Part shown: positions 8,685 through 16,626 of the stretch, piece by piece
Layout of the letters: every line of letters starts with the position of its first letter
How positions within the stretch are numbered: position 1 is the stretch's first letter
Assembly (NCBI RefSeq): GCF_000148995.1
Contig: NZ_GL538353.1
Coordinates: forward strand, 310,001-374,000
Source of the DNA: Listeria grayi DSM 20601
Lineage (GTDB): Bacteria; Bacillota; Bacilli; Lactobacillales; Listeriaceae
Direction: 5' to 3'
DNA: 64,000 bases
Notes under the pieces: model-generated
The model's database searches: none
What the model saw: only the letters and a program-made list of their open reading frames with translations
What the model was told of the DNA's origin: nothing
Position numbers and translations under genes: made by a program

Positions 8685-11600
8685 TCAGGAACGAAACAAT
8701 AATTTTCGTTTGAGGAAACGCAGTCGGATTTTTAATTGCCGAACAGCTTTTTCTAGCCATTTCTTTTCTATTTGATAGAGCAGCCTTACTAAGCGGGAAG
8801 AGCGCGCCAGCGAAAGTCGCATATTGGTTGTCTGCACAGCGATAGGACGTCCAGCCAATTTAGGTAGACAATCTCGTAGCCGGATACAGGGGGCATATTC
8901 TTCTTCTTTTGCATGCAACCGGACAGAATCTTTTAGTGGCGCAAAATTTTCAATAATATAACTGTTTTTATAGGCAGATGTACGGAAATAATCGATCGCA
9001 AAGTCAAATAAACTACGCTCGAGTGCGTCTTCATCCAGAAGTGGGAGCTGGTAAAAGTCTGCGATGAATTCTGGCAGAAGCGCTTGGATGCCGTTGTGGA
9101 GTCCAGCCGTATTTTCCTTGTAATCGATCACTGGCCGAGCGATCGTTTTATCCCATTGATAGGCAGTGATACTGTGATAAGGCACAGTGGCAAAGATAGC
9201 CTCGACAAAAACAAGCGAAGTTAGATTGGGATTGAAATTATGCCGGATCGATAGCCCGTGGCTTGGATAAATACTCCGTGCATAGTAGAAAACGGTTTGG
9301 ATTGGTTTCCCGAAAGCATCTGCCAACAAGCGATTGAAACAATCCTGTGTATAGCCGCGGCCCCAATATTCAATGAAAACAAATTTTTCATCAGGATTGA
9401 TTTCTTGCTGAAAATATTGATTGATACAAATTCGTTTCTCTTTGGCATAAGCCAGCAGAAAATCTCGGTAATGACTCGAATTTTTTGCTGCATAGATAAT
9501 TTCTTGTTTTTCCGTTAATGTGATATTTGTACAAGCCTTTAAATGATTCAGCTCAGGGAAGAGACGGTCGAATGTTTCTTCATTTACGCAAAGTGCTTCA
9601 AGTACGCTATCAAAATCTGTCAAAGCTTCAAAATTTCCAAATGGAGAAAAGAACTCTTCGTCGATCTCCTCCACAAAAGAGGGAATACGCCATGCTTTAC
9701 GCGACCCATACAGATATTTTGTACGAAGTGGATATTTTTTAAGCGCGATCAGCGTATCGGCGATCAATTTTAAATAATGTCCATCTCTGGATAGGAAATA
9801 AACTGTTTCGGTACCTTGTTGCAAGGCATGCTTTAAGGCCCAATGGACATAAGGAACGAAGTACATGCTGACAAAGGCATAGATATAATAATCACTGGAA
9901 TGGCGGGCCTTCGTACGATAATTTGCAAATAATCCAGCTGTTAAATAGCCATCATAATGTGGAATACGGTTGACGAGCGCTCGCTCATATTGTTCGAACT
10001 TTTGTCGTGGACAGAAAACAGTTTCGATTCCGAGTGATTGTGCCATTTTGATATCTGCATGCTGATTATCGCCGTGATGAATCCACTTTTCAAAGCGGTA
10101 ATCCAAGCTTTCGAAGACACGTAGATATAATTTTTTTGTCGACTTTTGCTCTCCAGTTGTTGATGAGAGGAAAAGCGGTAATTCAGCTAATTCCGGATGT
10201 ACTTTTCGCAATAGCTGTTTCATAAATGTTTCCGGCAAGTACATATCACTGATAAGCACCACTGTTTCGCCACGTTGCTTTAGTTCCAGACATGCAGCAA
10301 TCTGTTCTGGAATCCCCTCAATAGTCTGAAGCTCTCCTTCTAATTCCAATTCCATCAAATAATCTGTTTGCTCTGTCGTCAAATCATACAGAGTTTGGAG
10401 TCTAGCGAAGATTTCTTCCAGTTGGATCTCAAGCAGATCAGAGCCGCGTAATGAAGTCGATTTGCGGTAGTAATCGCGCAGTTGTGCCTCGGCCTGTCTG
10501 CGGATACGCTGGTAATTATCACGAAAATAGCCAGGGAATTCCAGCGGACTGTTCTGCAGTTTATCCTGAACATAATAAAAAACACCAAGCGGTTCCAATG
10601 TTTTCCTCCGTAGCAATGTATCAAAAATATCGAAACTATAGAGCGTTGGGAAAGTTGTATTCTTAATTTGAAAGCACTGGGTTGCGGTAATGATTTTTTC
10701 GCAGTTATCAGGCCGATCATATTCCCAAAATAATGTTTCGAGGCGATCGATATCTGTCTGCACACCTGCTCTTACTACCGGTGCTTCTAAGGCAAGTAAC
10801 ATTGTCTCAAAGTCATAACAGAGCGTGCCAAAGGTCATATCTAAATAATCAAAGGCAAAATCTCGCATGGTGTCAGATTCCTTGTAATCAAATATGTAAC
10901 GAATAAAGCTTTTAACTCCAGAAGCCAATAAATCATAGAAAATTGATGAATAATCCACAATAGCAATATCCACCTGGTTGAATATCTCATAAATATCCTG
11001 CTGATTATCCCAAAAAAGTAGGTTAGGATGATTGCTATAATTGGCTTGTAGCTGCTGATAGATTGGGTCTTGCGCCATTAGCGGATGAATCTTAAAAATA
11101 AAAAGCGCATTTTGTTTTTGCAATAAGGCAAGCAAAGAGGCTATATCCGGGATGGCTTTCCCAAAAAAATTCGTTAACGAACGATCGCGATAGGTGGGTG
11201 CATACAAAATTATTTTGGCATCATCCGGCAGCCCTTTGCTTGCTTTAATCGCATGTGAATAGGTAGTGAGATCACTTTCTCTTGAATTAGCGGGATAGCC
11301 GGCACGAATCAAATTTTCGTCAGGAATGGCTATCTGTTCTTGAAAATGTTTTTCCATAAGCGGCGAAGTCACTAAAAAGAGTTGGTTATTTTGATACACA
11401 GAATAATAACGGATATGCTTTTGATAGATCCGCTGCCTTAACTCACCAAATTTCACACCACGTTCGATCGTTTTGCAACCGACACCATGCCATAGATTCA
11501 ATATTTTGATAGTAGACGGGAAAGAAATGGGGAGATGCTCTTTCACTTGATCGACAACAAAAACATCCGCTTGTCTTTTCCATTTCTCCCCCTGTAAAGA

Positions 11601-11798
11601 ACGAAAAGTAGCCGCAGGATGGCCTAATTTCCGAATTTTTTTCACTAAATCTTGTTGATCGCAAATCCAATAAGCCTCAATATCTGGACGATGGACCCGA
11701 ATATAGAGGAATAGCCATTTTGGATTTCCAGAAAATGTAGAACCACTGTTGAACAGCCATATTTCTTTTGTTGCTTTCTTTGCTAAGTTTTTCTCCAA
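8685..11798 (-). CDS. CDP-glycerol glycerophosphotransferase-like domain fused to a HAD-like domain
   Basis: A 1037-residue protein without a signal peptide. Residues ~1-380 resemble the TagB/TagF glycerophosphotransferase family: LWHGVG (102-107), APTYRDR (200-206), FKIHP (235-239) and DYSSIFYD (282-289). From about 386 a HAD-like domain begins with SFDIFDTLL (Asp390), continues with LISDMY (515-520) and ends with GDNQHAD (576-582). The motif I position that is usually the second Asp is Phe392. Residues ~630-1037 form a further domain I cannot name. The protein probably adds polyol phosphate to a wall or surface glycan at the inner membrane face; that role is inferred from the first domain. 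It is monocistronic, with a terminator at its 3' end. Confidence 0.75.
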   Translation of the reverse strand: MEKNLAKKATKEIWLFNSGSTFSGNPKWLFLYIRVHRPDIEAYWICDQQDLVKKIRKLGHPAATFRSLQGEKWKRQADVFVVDQVKEHLPISFPSTIKILNLWHGVGCKTIERGVKFGELRQRIYQKHIRYYSVYQNNQLFLVTSPLMEKHFQEQIAIPDENLIRAGYPANSRESDLTTYSHAIKASKGLPDDAKIILYAPTYRDRSLTNFFGKAIPDIASLLALLQKQNALFIFKIHPLMAQDPIYQQLQANYSNHPNLLFWDNQQDIYEIFNQVDIAIVDYSSIFYDLLASGVKSFIRYIFDYKESDTMRDFAFDYLDMTFGTLCYDFETMLLALEAPVVRAGVQTDIDRLETLFWEYDRPDNCEKIITATQCFQIKNTTFPTLYSFDIFDTLLRRKTLEPLGVFYYVQDKLQNSPLEFPGYFRDNYQRIRRQAEAQLRDYYRKSTSLRGSDLLEIQLEEIFARLQTLYDLTTEQTDYLMELELEGELQTIEGIPEQIAACLELKQRGETVVLISDMYLPETFMKQLLRKVHPELAELPLFLSSTTGEQKSTKKLYLRVFESLDYRFEKWIHHGDNQHADIKMAQSLGIETVFCPRQKFEQYERALVNRIPHYDGYLTAGLFANYRTKARHSSDYYIYAFVSMYFVPYVHWALKHALQQGTETVYFLSRDGHYLKLIADTLIALKKYPLRTKYLYGSRKAWRIPSFVEEIDEEFFSPFGNFEALTDFDSVLEALCVNEETFDRLFPELNHLKACTNITLTEKQEIIYAAKNSSHYRDFLLAYAKEKRICINQYFQQEINPDEKFVFIEYWGRGYTQDCFNRLLADAFGKPIQTVFYYARSIYPSHGLSIRHNFNPNLTSLVFVEAIFATVPYHSITAYQWDKTIARPVIDYKENTAGLHNGIQALLPEFIADFYQLPLLDEDALERSLFDFAIDYFRTSAYKNSYIIENFAPLKDSVRLHAKEEEYAPCIRLRDCLPKLAGRPIAVQTTNMRLSLARSSRLVRLLYQIEKKWLEKAVRQLKIRLRFLKRKLLFRS

Positions 11799-12042
11799 AG
11801 TAATCAGCTCTCCTTGCAGTTAGTAGTGCTTCTTTTATACAGCTAGTATTGTGAAAATATAAAATTCGTGCTTTATTATAGCATATAAAAGCGCTGTGAC
11901 GGTGCCAGATAAGAGAAAAGATGATAACTAGGTAAAAATTCACAAATCGGCTATGAAAAGTGTTTTTATGAGTATATATAGAGCCAAAAAAACTAAATTT
12001 AAAGTAAAAACCGAAAAGTTGTTTTATCCAATCGAGTCAAAA

Positions 12043-12086
12043 CAAAAAAAGCACCAACACTTTATGAACGTGTTGGCGCTTTTTTC
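12043..12086 (-). terminator. Intrinsic terminator of the small secreted protein gene
   Basis: A 10-bp stem with one mismatch (GCACCAACAC / GTGTTGGCGC) is flanked by A-run and T-run, so it could work on both strands. It sits directly downstream of the minus-strand gene at 12090. Confidence 0.75.
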
Positions 12087-12089
12087 TCT

Positions 12090-12470
12090 TCATCGTGCAG
12101 TGAAACTTGTTTTAGCATGATATTTCTTGCCTTTATATTTAGAAACGACATCGATTTTGACTTTGAATCCTTTAGTCGAACGGCTGATGCGGACTTTTTT
12201 AGGAGTACCGACTTTGCCTTTATAAATAGTATCTTTGGTTTTATAGTGGAAGGTTGCTTTATAACTTGCTTTTTTTGGTAATCCTTTGGTGTATAAAATA
12301 ATGGTACTGTATTGTTTCGGTTTTTTATTGCTCACCGAAGCAGTCAGTTTATAATGCGTAGCAGCATCGGCTGGAACGGCATTGATACCAAAAAGCAGAA
12401 AACTAGCTAAAATTATAGAAAATCCCTTTTTTAACAATCTAAACAGCTCCTTTTTGCTTTTAGTATACAC
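12090..12470 (-). CDS. Small secreted basic protein of unknown function
   Basis: A 126-residue protein with a Sec signal peptide: a basic start, a hydrophobic core around residues 15-30, and a VPADAA cleavage region near 32-37. The mature part is about 90 residues, lysine- and threonine-rich with regular beta-strand alternation (HYKLTASVSN, STIILYTKG, SYKATFHYKT), which suggests a single immunoglobulin-like or bacterial beta-sandwich domain. No cysteine, LPXTG or other wall-anchor motif is present. An AGGAGC ribosome site is found upstream on the minus strand. I do not recognise the family. The high lysine content fits binding to anionic wall polymers, but that is only a suggestion. Confidence 0.65.
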   Translation of the reverse strand: MYTKSKKELFRLLKKGFSIILASFLLFGINAVPADAATHYKLTASVSNKKPKQYSTIILYTKGLPKKASYKATFHYKTKDTIYKGKVGTPKKVRISRSTKGFKVKIDVVSKYKGKKYHAKTSFTAR

Positions 12471-12552
12471 AATTTGTTTGAAATAAGATAGAAAAAATAA
12501 AAAAAGAATGCGTTTAAAGAGATCAAGGATATTTAAGAACTCTGGAAAAGAG

Positions 12553-12582
12553 TTGCAATTGACTCCTTATATGATATATAAT
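12553..12582 (+). promoter_or_regulatory. Promoter of the Fst-type antitoxin RNA
   Basis: TTGCAA (12553-12558) and TATAAT (12577-12582) are separated by 18 bp, a strong vegetative promoter. No ORF with a ribosome site follows. Transcription would run into the terminator at 12614-12650 and give a short RNA. Confidence 0.65.
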
Positions 12583-12588
12583 GACGGT

Positions 12589-12652
12589 AGAAAAGTTAAT
12601 GTTATCAAAACACAAAAACACCCCAATGTTGTGCGCATTAGGGTGTTTTTAC
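12589..12652 (+). ncRNA. Putative antisense antitoxin RNA (RNA II of an Fst-type locus)
   Basis: Start is inferred about 7 nt after the -10 box and the end from the terminator, giving about 64 nt. Two short stretches repeat, on the same strand, segments in the leader of the toxin mRNA: GGTAGA (12586-12591 and 12810-12815) and ATCAAA-ACAC (12604-12613 and, with one extra T, 12770-12780). The second copy covers the toxin start codon and adjoins its ribosome site. The RNA could therefore pair with and block toxin translation, as RNA II does in the par/fst system. Confidence 0.55.
12614..12650. terminator. Shared bidirectional terminator of the toxin and antitoxin RNAs
   Basis: A hairpin with AAACACCC(C)AATG and CATT(A)GGGTGTTT arms is followed by T runs on both strands. 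Convergent transcripts ending in one terminator are a hallmark of the Fst arrangement. Confidence 0.7.
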
Positions 12653-12675
12653 TTGTGTTAGATCGGTCGCCTACA

Positions 12676-12771
12676 TTACTCACTGCTTCGATGATCTAAC
12701 CAATGCTTGAAAAGTGCGATTGCACAACCAGCAATGATCGGAGCAATGATGCTAGAAAAAGTCAATGCCAT
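12676..12771 (-). CDS. Fst-like type I toxin, 31 residues
   Basis: The peptide is a single hydrophobic helix (about residues 4-21, with IIAPIIAGCAIALF) ending in a charged tail KHWLDHRSSE. The IAPI-G-hydrophobic-F-WLD pattern is that of the Fst/Ldr family of membrane toxins of Gram-positive type I toxin-antitoxin loci. A strong ribosome site (GGAGGTG) lies 6 nt before the ATG at 12771, and a short inverted repeat (CGATTT-A-AAATCG) just upstream could fold the leader. The predicted mRNA of about 205 nt, from the extended -10 at 12826-12834 to the terminator at 12614, is close to Fst RNA I. The gene is too short for ordinary gene calling. Confidence 0.72.
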   Translation of the reverse strand: MALTFSSIIAPIIAGCAIALFKHWLDHRSSE

Positions 12772-12825
12772 CAAATACACCTCCTTCTGCGATTTTAAAT
12801 CGTCAGAAAGGTAGACGACGCACTG

Positions 12826-12834
12826 ATTATAACA
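12826..12834 (-). promoter_or_regulatory. Extended -10 promoter of the Fst-like toxin mRNA
   Basis: On the minus strand this reads TGTTATAAT, an extended -10 box. No convincing -35 is visible. It lies about 55 nt upstream of the toxin start. Confidence 0.5.
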
Positions 12835-12915
12835 TGTGGTCTAGCTGGGCAGTATGTTTTTGGCGAACTTTGTATTTTGAAGGCGATTTTGGATAAATGG
12901 AGGAGTTTGATATAT

Positions 12916-12951
12916 AAAAAAGCTGCTAATTTTGAGATTAGCAGCTTTTTC
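12916..12951 (-). terminator. Terminator after malate permease gene
   Basis: A perfect stem (AAAAGCTGCTAAT / ATTAGCAGCTTTT) with a 6-nt loop lies just downstream of the minus-strand gene ending at 12955. It could also work on the + strand. Confidence 0.87.
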
Positions 12952-12954
12952 TTC

Positions 12955-13920
12955 TTACATAAATTGAATTAATTGCATCAAAACTGGGACAACAATGATA
13001 AATAATACAGTACTTGATACTACTAAATTGGTAGCGTATTTGACATCGCCGTTGGATTCATTTGCTAAGATCGGAAGCACCGCTAACATGGGTGTAGCGG
13101 ATTGAACGATCAGTGTTTGGTTCAATAGTTTTGGTAATTCAGCTCCGAAGCCGTGTGCGCCGATCAAGATCATGATGATGAGCAATACTGGCGACAAGAC
13201 AAATCGACCAATCAAGGCGAGCACGGTATCGCGTTCAAAACGGATACTGGATAAACCGGCATCATACAGCACTGTCCCGATATAGATCAGTGAAAGTGGG
13301 GTAACGATGCTGCCGACATAGCCGAGTGTGGAGTCGATAAAGCCGGGGACTGGAATGCTAAAGAGCAAGAAAATCAACCCGACGATAAAACCGACGAGTG
13401 GTGCCGGCAAGAGTTTCTTCCAATTAAATTTGCGTTTTTCACTGTTTTTATCTCGGGTGGGATCATCGTTTTGGATCAAGAAAACGCCGAATGCCCACGT
13501 TGAAACAGTGTTGATAATGTAGTAGACCAAGAAGAAGGGTAGGCTTTTTTCACCAAATAACGCGATATTAAGTGGAAGCCCGATAAAGATAGTATTTGCA
13601 TTAACAACGGCATTCATGAAAATGCCTCGTCTTCCAGGTCTGATCTTCAAGATTTTCACTAGCAAATAGGCGATCAGATAACCAAGGACAACAGAAACAG
13701 CTGGATAGATCAGACTTCCTGATAACTCCATTAAACTGTCGCGTGTCAGATATTTCAACACAGACACGAAGATAGATGCTGGCAGTGCGACTTTAGTGAT
13801 CAAAGCGGAAATACTTTTACCAAAATTATCGTCGAACCATTTGAACTTTTTCAGAAAATAACCGAGTGCCATCATTAAGATGATCGTGATGACACTTTGG
13901 ATGGATTGGAAAAAAACCAC
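12955..13920 (-). CDS. mleP: AEC-family transporter, probable malate permease
   Basis: A 321-residue membrane protein with about ten transmembrane segments in the two-halved auxin efflux carrier (AEC) arrangement. The start is GTG with GGAAG 8 nt upstream. The C-terminal half shows the MLAVLPILANESNGD stretch typical of the family. It lies 31 bp downstream of a malolactic-type malic enzyme on the same strand and shares a terminator. This gene pair is the classical mleS-mleP arrangement in lactic acid bacteria, where MleP exchanges malate for lactate. The gene name rests on that context; AEC proteins also carry other weak acids. Confidence 0.78.
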   Translation of the reverse strand: MVFFQSIQSVITIILMMALGYFLKKFKWFDDNFGKSISALITKVALPASIFVSVLKYLTRDSLMELSGSLIYPAVSVVLGYLIAYLLVKILKIRPGRRGIFMNAVVNANTIFIGLPLNIALFGEKSLPFFLVYYIINTVSTWAFGVFLIQNDDPTRDKNSEKRKFNWKKLLPAPLVGFIVGLIFLLFSIPVPGFIDSTLGYVGSIVTPLSLIYIGTVLYDAGLSSIRFERDTVLALIGRFVLSPVLLIIMILIGAHGFGAELPKLLNQTLIVQSATPMLAVLPILANESNGDVKYATNLVVSSTVLFIIVVPVLMQLIQFM

Positions 13921-13951
13921 AACAAAGACTTCCTTTCTTTTTTATCCCGTT

Positions 13952-15583
13952 TTATTTATAAGTGGGTTCCCACATAATACTTTCTACTGCTTGAGTCGCA
14001 TCAGCGATTTCTTTTGTTGCTACACCATCAGCGATCGCAGCTTCAACCACAGCAATGGCTACAAGTTTTGAGGCTTCGCGTACATATTTGACGTGCGGTA
14101 GAATAGCAGCACCTCGCTTGTCTAGATCTTGAAGAGAGACGATTCCATTTGCTGCGCTGGAAAGCATTTTTTCGGTTACTTGGCTTGCTTTGGCAGCAAC
14201 GATCCCGAGTCCAAGTCCGGGATATAAAAGGGCATTGTTTGCTTGGCCGATCTTGTAAGTGACGCCTTTATATTCTACGGGTTCAGAAGGGCTTCCTGTC
14301 ACGACAAGCGCTTGGCCATCGGACCATTTGATGATGTCACTTGCTTTTGCTTCACAAAGTTTCGTTGGATTGGAAATCGGCAAAATAGCAGGACGTTCGT
14401 TGTAGCTTGCCATCTTTTTGACAATGCTCTCAGTGAAGGAACCCGGTTGTCCAGAAGTACCGATCAATACAGAAGGCTTGACTGCTTCGATTGTTTCTTC
14501 TAATGTCGGCAATGCTTTTTCAAATTCTGAGGAAGCTCTAGCATAGCGTTTTTGTCCTTCCGTCAAATCATCCATATCTTCTGTTATCAAGCCATAGCGG
14601 TCGACGAGATAAAAGCGTTTGTAAGCATCTTCTTCGCTTAAACCGGCTAGTTCCATTTCTTTTCGGATCTGGTCGGCAACCCCGATTCCAGCAGTACCAG
14701 CACCGAAGATAACATACCGGTGATCTTGGATCGCTTTTGCTGAGACTTCGGCAGCAGCATGCATAGCAGCTGCCATCATGACACCAGTACCTTGGATATC
14801 ATCATTGAAAGTAGTCAAATCATTTTTATATTTTTCCAAGATAACACTAGCATTGCTGCGTCCGAAATCTTCCCAGTGGAATAAAACATCTGGGAATAAG
14901 TTTTCTGCTTCTTTGATAAAGGCATCAATATAATCCAAGTATTCTTGGCCAGTTTTACGGGCGTGGCGATTACCAAGGTAATTCGGATCATCTAGTAATT
15001 CTTGACGGTTTGTTCCATTGTCGATGACGATTGGCAAAACGTGACGCGGATTAAGTCCAGAAGCAACGGTGTAGACTGCAAGTTTTCCGACTGAGATCAT
15101 AACGCCATTGATGCCCCAGTCGCCGATTCCAAGCACTCCCTCACCATCTGTGATCACTAGTAGATCGATTTGTTCTAAATCACTAGTGGCATTTTGAAGA
15201 GATGCCTTAATTGTTTCCGGATGATTGACATCCAAGAAAACAGCATCGTTTGGCACTTTGTAATCGTGCGAATATTTCATGACACTGTCAGCGATCGTTG
15301 GTGTGTAGATTACTGGGAGAAGTTCCACTAAGTGTGCACTGACAATTGCGTAAAATAGTGTCCGATTGGTGTTGTAAATGTTCATTAAATATTGATTCTT
15401 TTTATAATTATCTTCTATTTTGGAAAGGCTTCCATATTCCAAGTCGATTTGTTCCTCTAATGTCCGAACTTTCGTAGGTAAAAGTCCTTCTAATTGATAT
15501 CGCGTGCGTTCTTCCTCTGTAAAAGCAGTTCCCTTATTGTAGAAAGGGTGATTCAATAAAGATTTTCCTTTCAAACTTTCCAT
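13952..15583 (-). CDS. mleA: NAD-dependent malolactic / malic enzyme
   Basis: About 543 residues from the ATG at 15583, which has GGGG 9 nt upstream; an in-frame ATG at 15598 has no ribosome site. It shows LNHPFYNKGTAF at the N-terminus, the IYTPTIAD region with the catalytic Tyr, DGEGVLGIGDWG, the metal ligands in HWEDFGRSNA and FNDDIQGTG, and the NAD site GAGTAGIGVADQI. Length and many segments match malolactic enzymes, which convert L-malate to L-lactate and CO2 without releasing pyruvate; NAD-malic enzyme cannot be fully excluded. The permease downstream supports malolactic fermentation. Confidence 0.82.
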   Translation of the reverse strand: MESLKGKSLLNHPFYNKGTAFTEEERTRYQLEGLLPTKVRTLEEQIDLEYGSLSKIEDNYKKNQYLMNIYNTNRTLFYAIVSAHLVELLPVIYTPTIADSVMKYSHDYKVPNDAVFLDVNHPETIKASLQNATSDLEQIDLLVITDGEGVLGIGDWGINGVMISVGKLAVYTVASGLNPRHVLPIVIDNGTNRQELLDDPNYLGNRHARKTGQEYLDYIDAFIKEAENLFPDVLFHWEDFGRSNASVILEKYKNDLTTFNDDIQGTGVMMAAAMHAAAEVSAKAIQDHRYVIFGAGTAGIGVADQIRKEMELAGLSEEDAYKRFYLVDRYGLITEDMDDLTEGQKRYARASSEFEKALPTLEETIEAVKPSVLIGTSGQPGSFTESIVKKMASYNERPAILPISNPTKLCEAKASDIIKWSDGQALVVTGSPSEPVEYKGVTYKIGQANNALLYPGLGLGIVAAKASQVTEKMLSSAANGIVSLQDLDKRGAAILPHVKYVREASKLVAIAVVEAAIADGVATKEIADATQAVESIMWEPTYK

Positions 15584-15614
15584 GATAAAATGCCCCATTT
15601 CATTTTAATTGATA

Positions 15615-15648
15615 CTTCTATTGTAGAAGCGAAATGGGACAAAGTAAA
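15615..15648 (-). promoter_or_regulatory. Promoter of the malolactic operon with overlapping dyad
   Basis: On the minus strand TTTACT (15643-15648) and TACAAT (15620-15625) are separated by 17 bp. A perfect inverted repeat CTTCTA-TTG-TAGAAG (15615-15629) overlaps the -10 box and is a candidate repressor site. Which regulator binds is unknown. Confidence 0.55.
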
Positions 15649-15700
15649 ATATGCTTTTTTTATGGACTTATAAATAATATTTATAGGTTGAGAGAAATTG

Positions 15701-16528
15701 TTACTGTAATCGAACCACTTTTTCAATACTATTCGTTTCGGGAATGAAGATATTGATGCGGTATTCATTCAAAAGGCTAGTCGTCTGCAAGGAAGTGAGC
15801 TTGAAATTCAGTTTGCCGACTTTGGAATGCCGGAACAACAAAATGATTTCCGGATCATTGGCGACTTGCATTGCATTCCAAAAGGCAGTAAATCTGGGAC
15901 TGGTCGTGGTCATCTCATTAATAAACGTGCTGTACCAAGTGTCGCCGGAGAAACGGCCATAATAGGCACGAAACAGCGCCATGAACTCATTGACGAATTC
16001 TTCCCAGTTGATGGCAAGCCGGCGGATCTCTTCGCGTGTAAACAAGATCTTAATGAGGTTACGATCTTTACCAGCTAATTGATTAAAGTCTAAAAAAACT
16101 TTCGTAGCTAGCTCATTCCAATCGACGATCTGCAAATGCCGATCGGTCACCAAAATAGGGAAATTAGGCATGGCAGAAATGATTTGATGAATCGCTTCAT
16201 TGGGCTTCTTGCGTGAAATAGGCACATCTTCTTCCGCCAGTTGATAGCGATAAGCTAAAGAAAGCAAGTAGTTTTTTTCATCTTGATTTAAATGGAGGAC
16301 ACGAGCGATCGCGTTGATCGCATCAAGGGAAAGGGTGATATCTTTTCCTTGTTCAAAACGTGTGTACCAGCTGATACTGAGCCCGGCTAATAGAGCAACT
16401 TCCTCTCTACGCAGTCCTTGGACACGCCTTCTTCCACCAGTGGAAATCCCTAATTGTTCAGGCGAGATCGCGTTTCTTTTTTCCTTTAAAAAGGAGGATA
16501 ATGCTTGGAGCCGTTCCGTGTTATTCAA
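15701..16528 (-). CDS. XRE-family regulator with MmyB-like ligand-binding domain
   Basis: The N-terminal helix-turn-helix (about residues 5-65, with GGRRRVQGLRREEVALLAGLS and YTRFEQGKD) is followed by a 190-residue MmyB-like domain (PNFPILVTDRHLQIVDWN through FWNAMQVANDPEIILLFRHSKVGKL). I chose the TTG at 16528, with AAGGAAGGTGA 5 nt upstream; an in-frame GTG at 16549 has no good ribosome site. Structures of this domain class have shown bound fatty acid-like ligands. The gene is divergent from a FabF-type ketoacyl synthase, and a perfect palindrome lies between them, so it probably controls that gene and itself. Repressor or activator cannot be decided from sequence. Confidence 0.8.
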   Translation of the reverse strand: MNNTERLQALSSFLKEKRNAISPEQLGISTGGRRRVQGLRREEVALLAGLSISWYTRFEQGKDITLSLDAINAIARVLHLNQDEKNYLLSLAYRYQLAEEDVPISRKKPNEAIHQIISAMPNFPILVTDRHLQIVDWNELATKVFLDFNQLAGKDRNLIKILFTREEIRRLAINWEEFVNEFMALFRAYYGRFSGDTWYSTFINEMTTTSPRFTAFWNAMQVANDPEIILLFRHSKVGKLNFKLTSLQTTSLLNEYRINIFIPETNSIEKVVRLQ

Positions 16529-16552
16529 GTCAGTCACCTTCCTTATCACTAA

Positions 16553-16603
16553 TTATCCTAGGATAACTACTAAATTGTACTACGTTAATAACTATTCTAT
16601 ACT
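16553..16603 (+). promoter_or_regulatory. Promoter of the FabF-like operon with palindromic operator
   Basis: TTGTAC (16575-16580), a 17-bp spacer and TATACT (16598-16603) form a good promoter. A perfect 14-bp palindrome TTATCCTAGGATAA (16553-16566) lies just upstream and overlaps a GATAAT -10 candidate for the divergent regulator. It is the probable binding site of the MmyB-like protein. Confidence 0.62.
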
Positions 16604-16626
16604 ATTATCGAGAGGAGTGCGAAAAA

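Noticed and set aside
15669-15685. Perfect palindrome TATAAATA-A-TATTTATA downstream of the malolactic promoter region and the end of the MmyB-like gene
   Set aside because: All A/T, so chance is not small, and there is no T-run or promoter that would give it a clear role. It could be a weak terminator for the minus-strand regulator, but this is not supported further.
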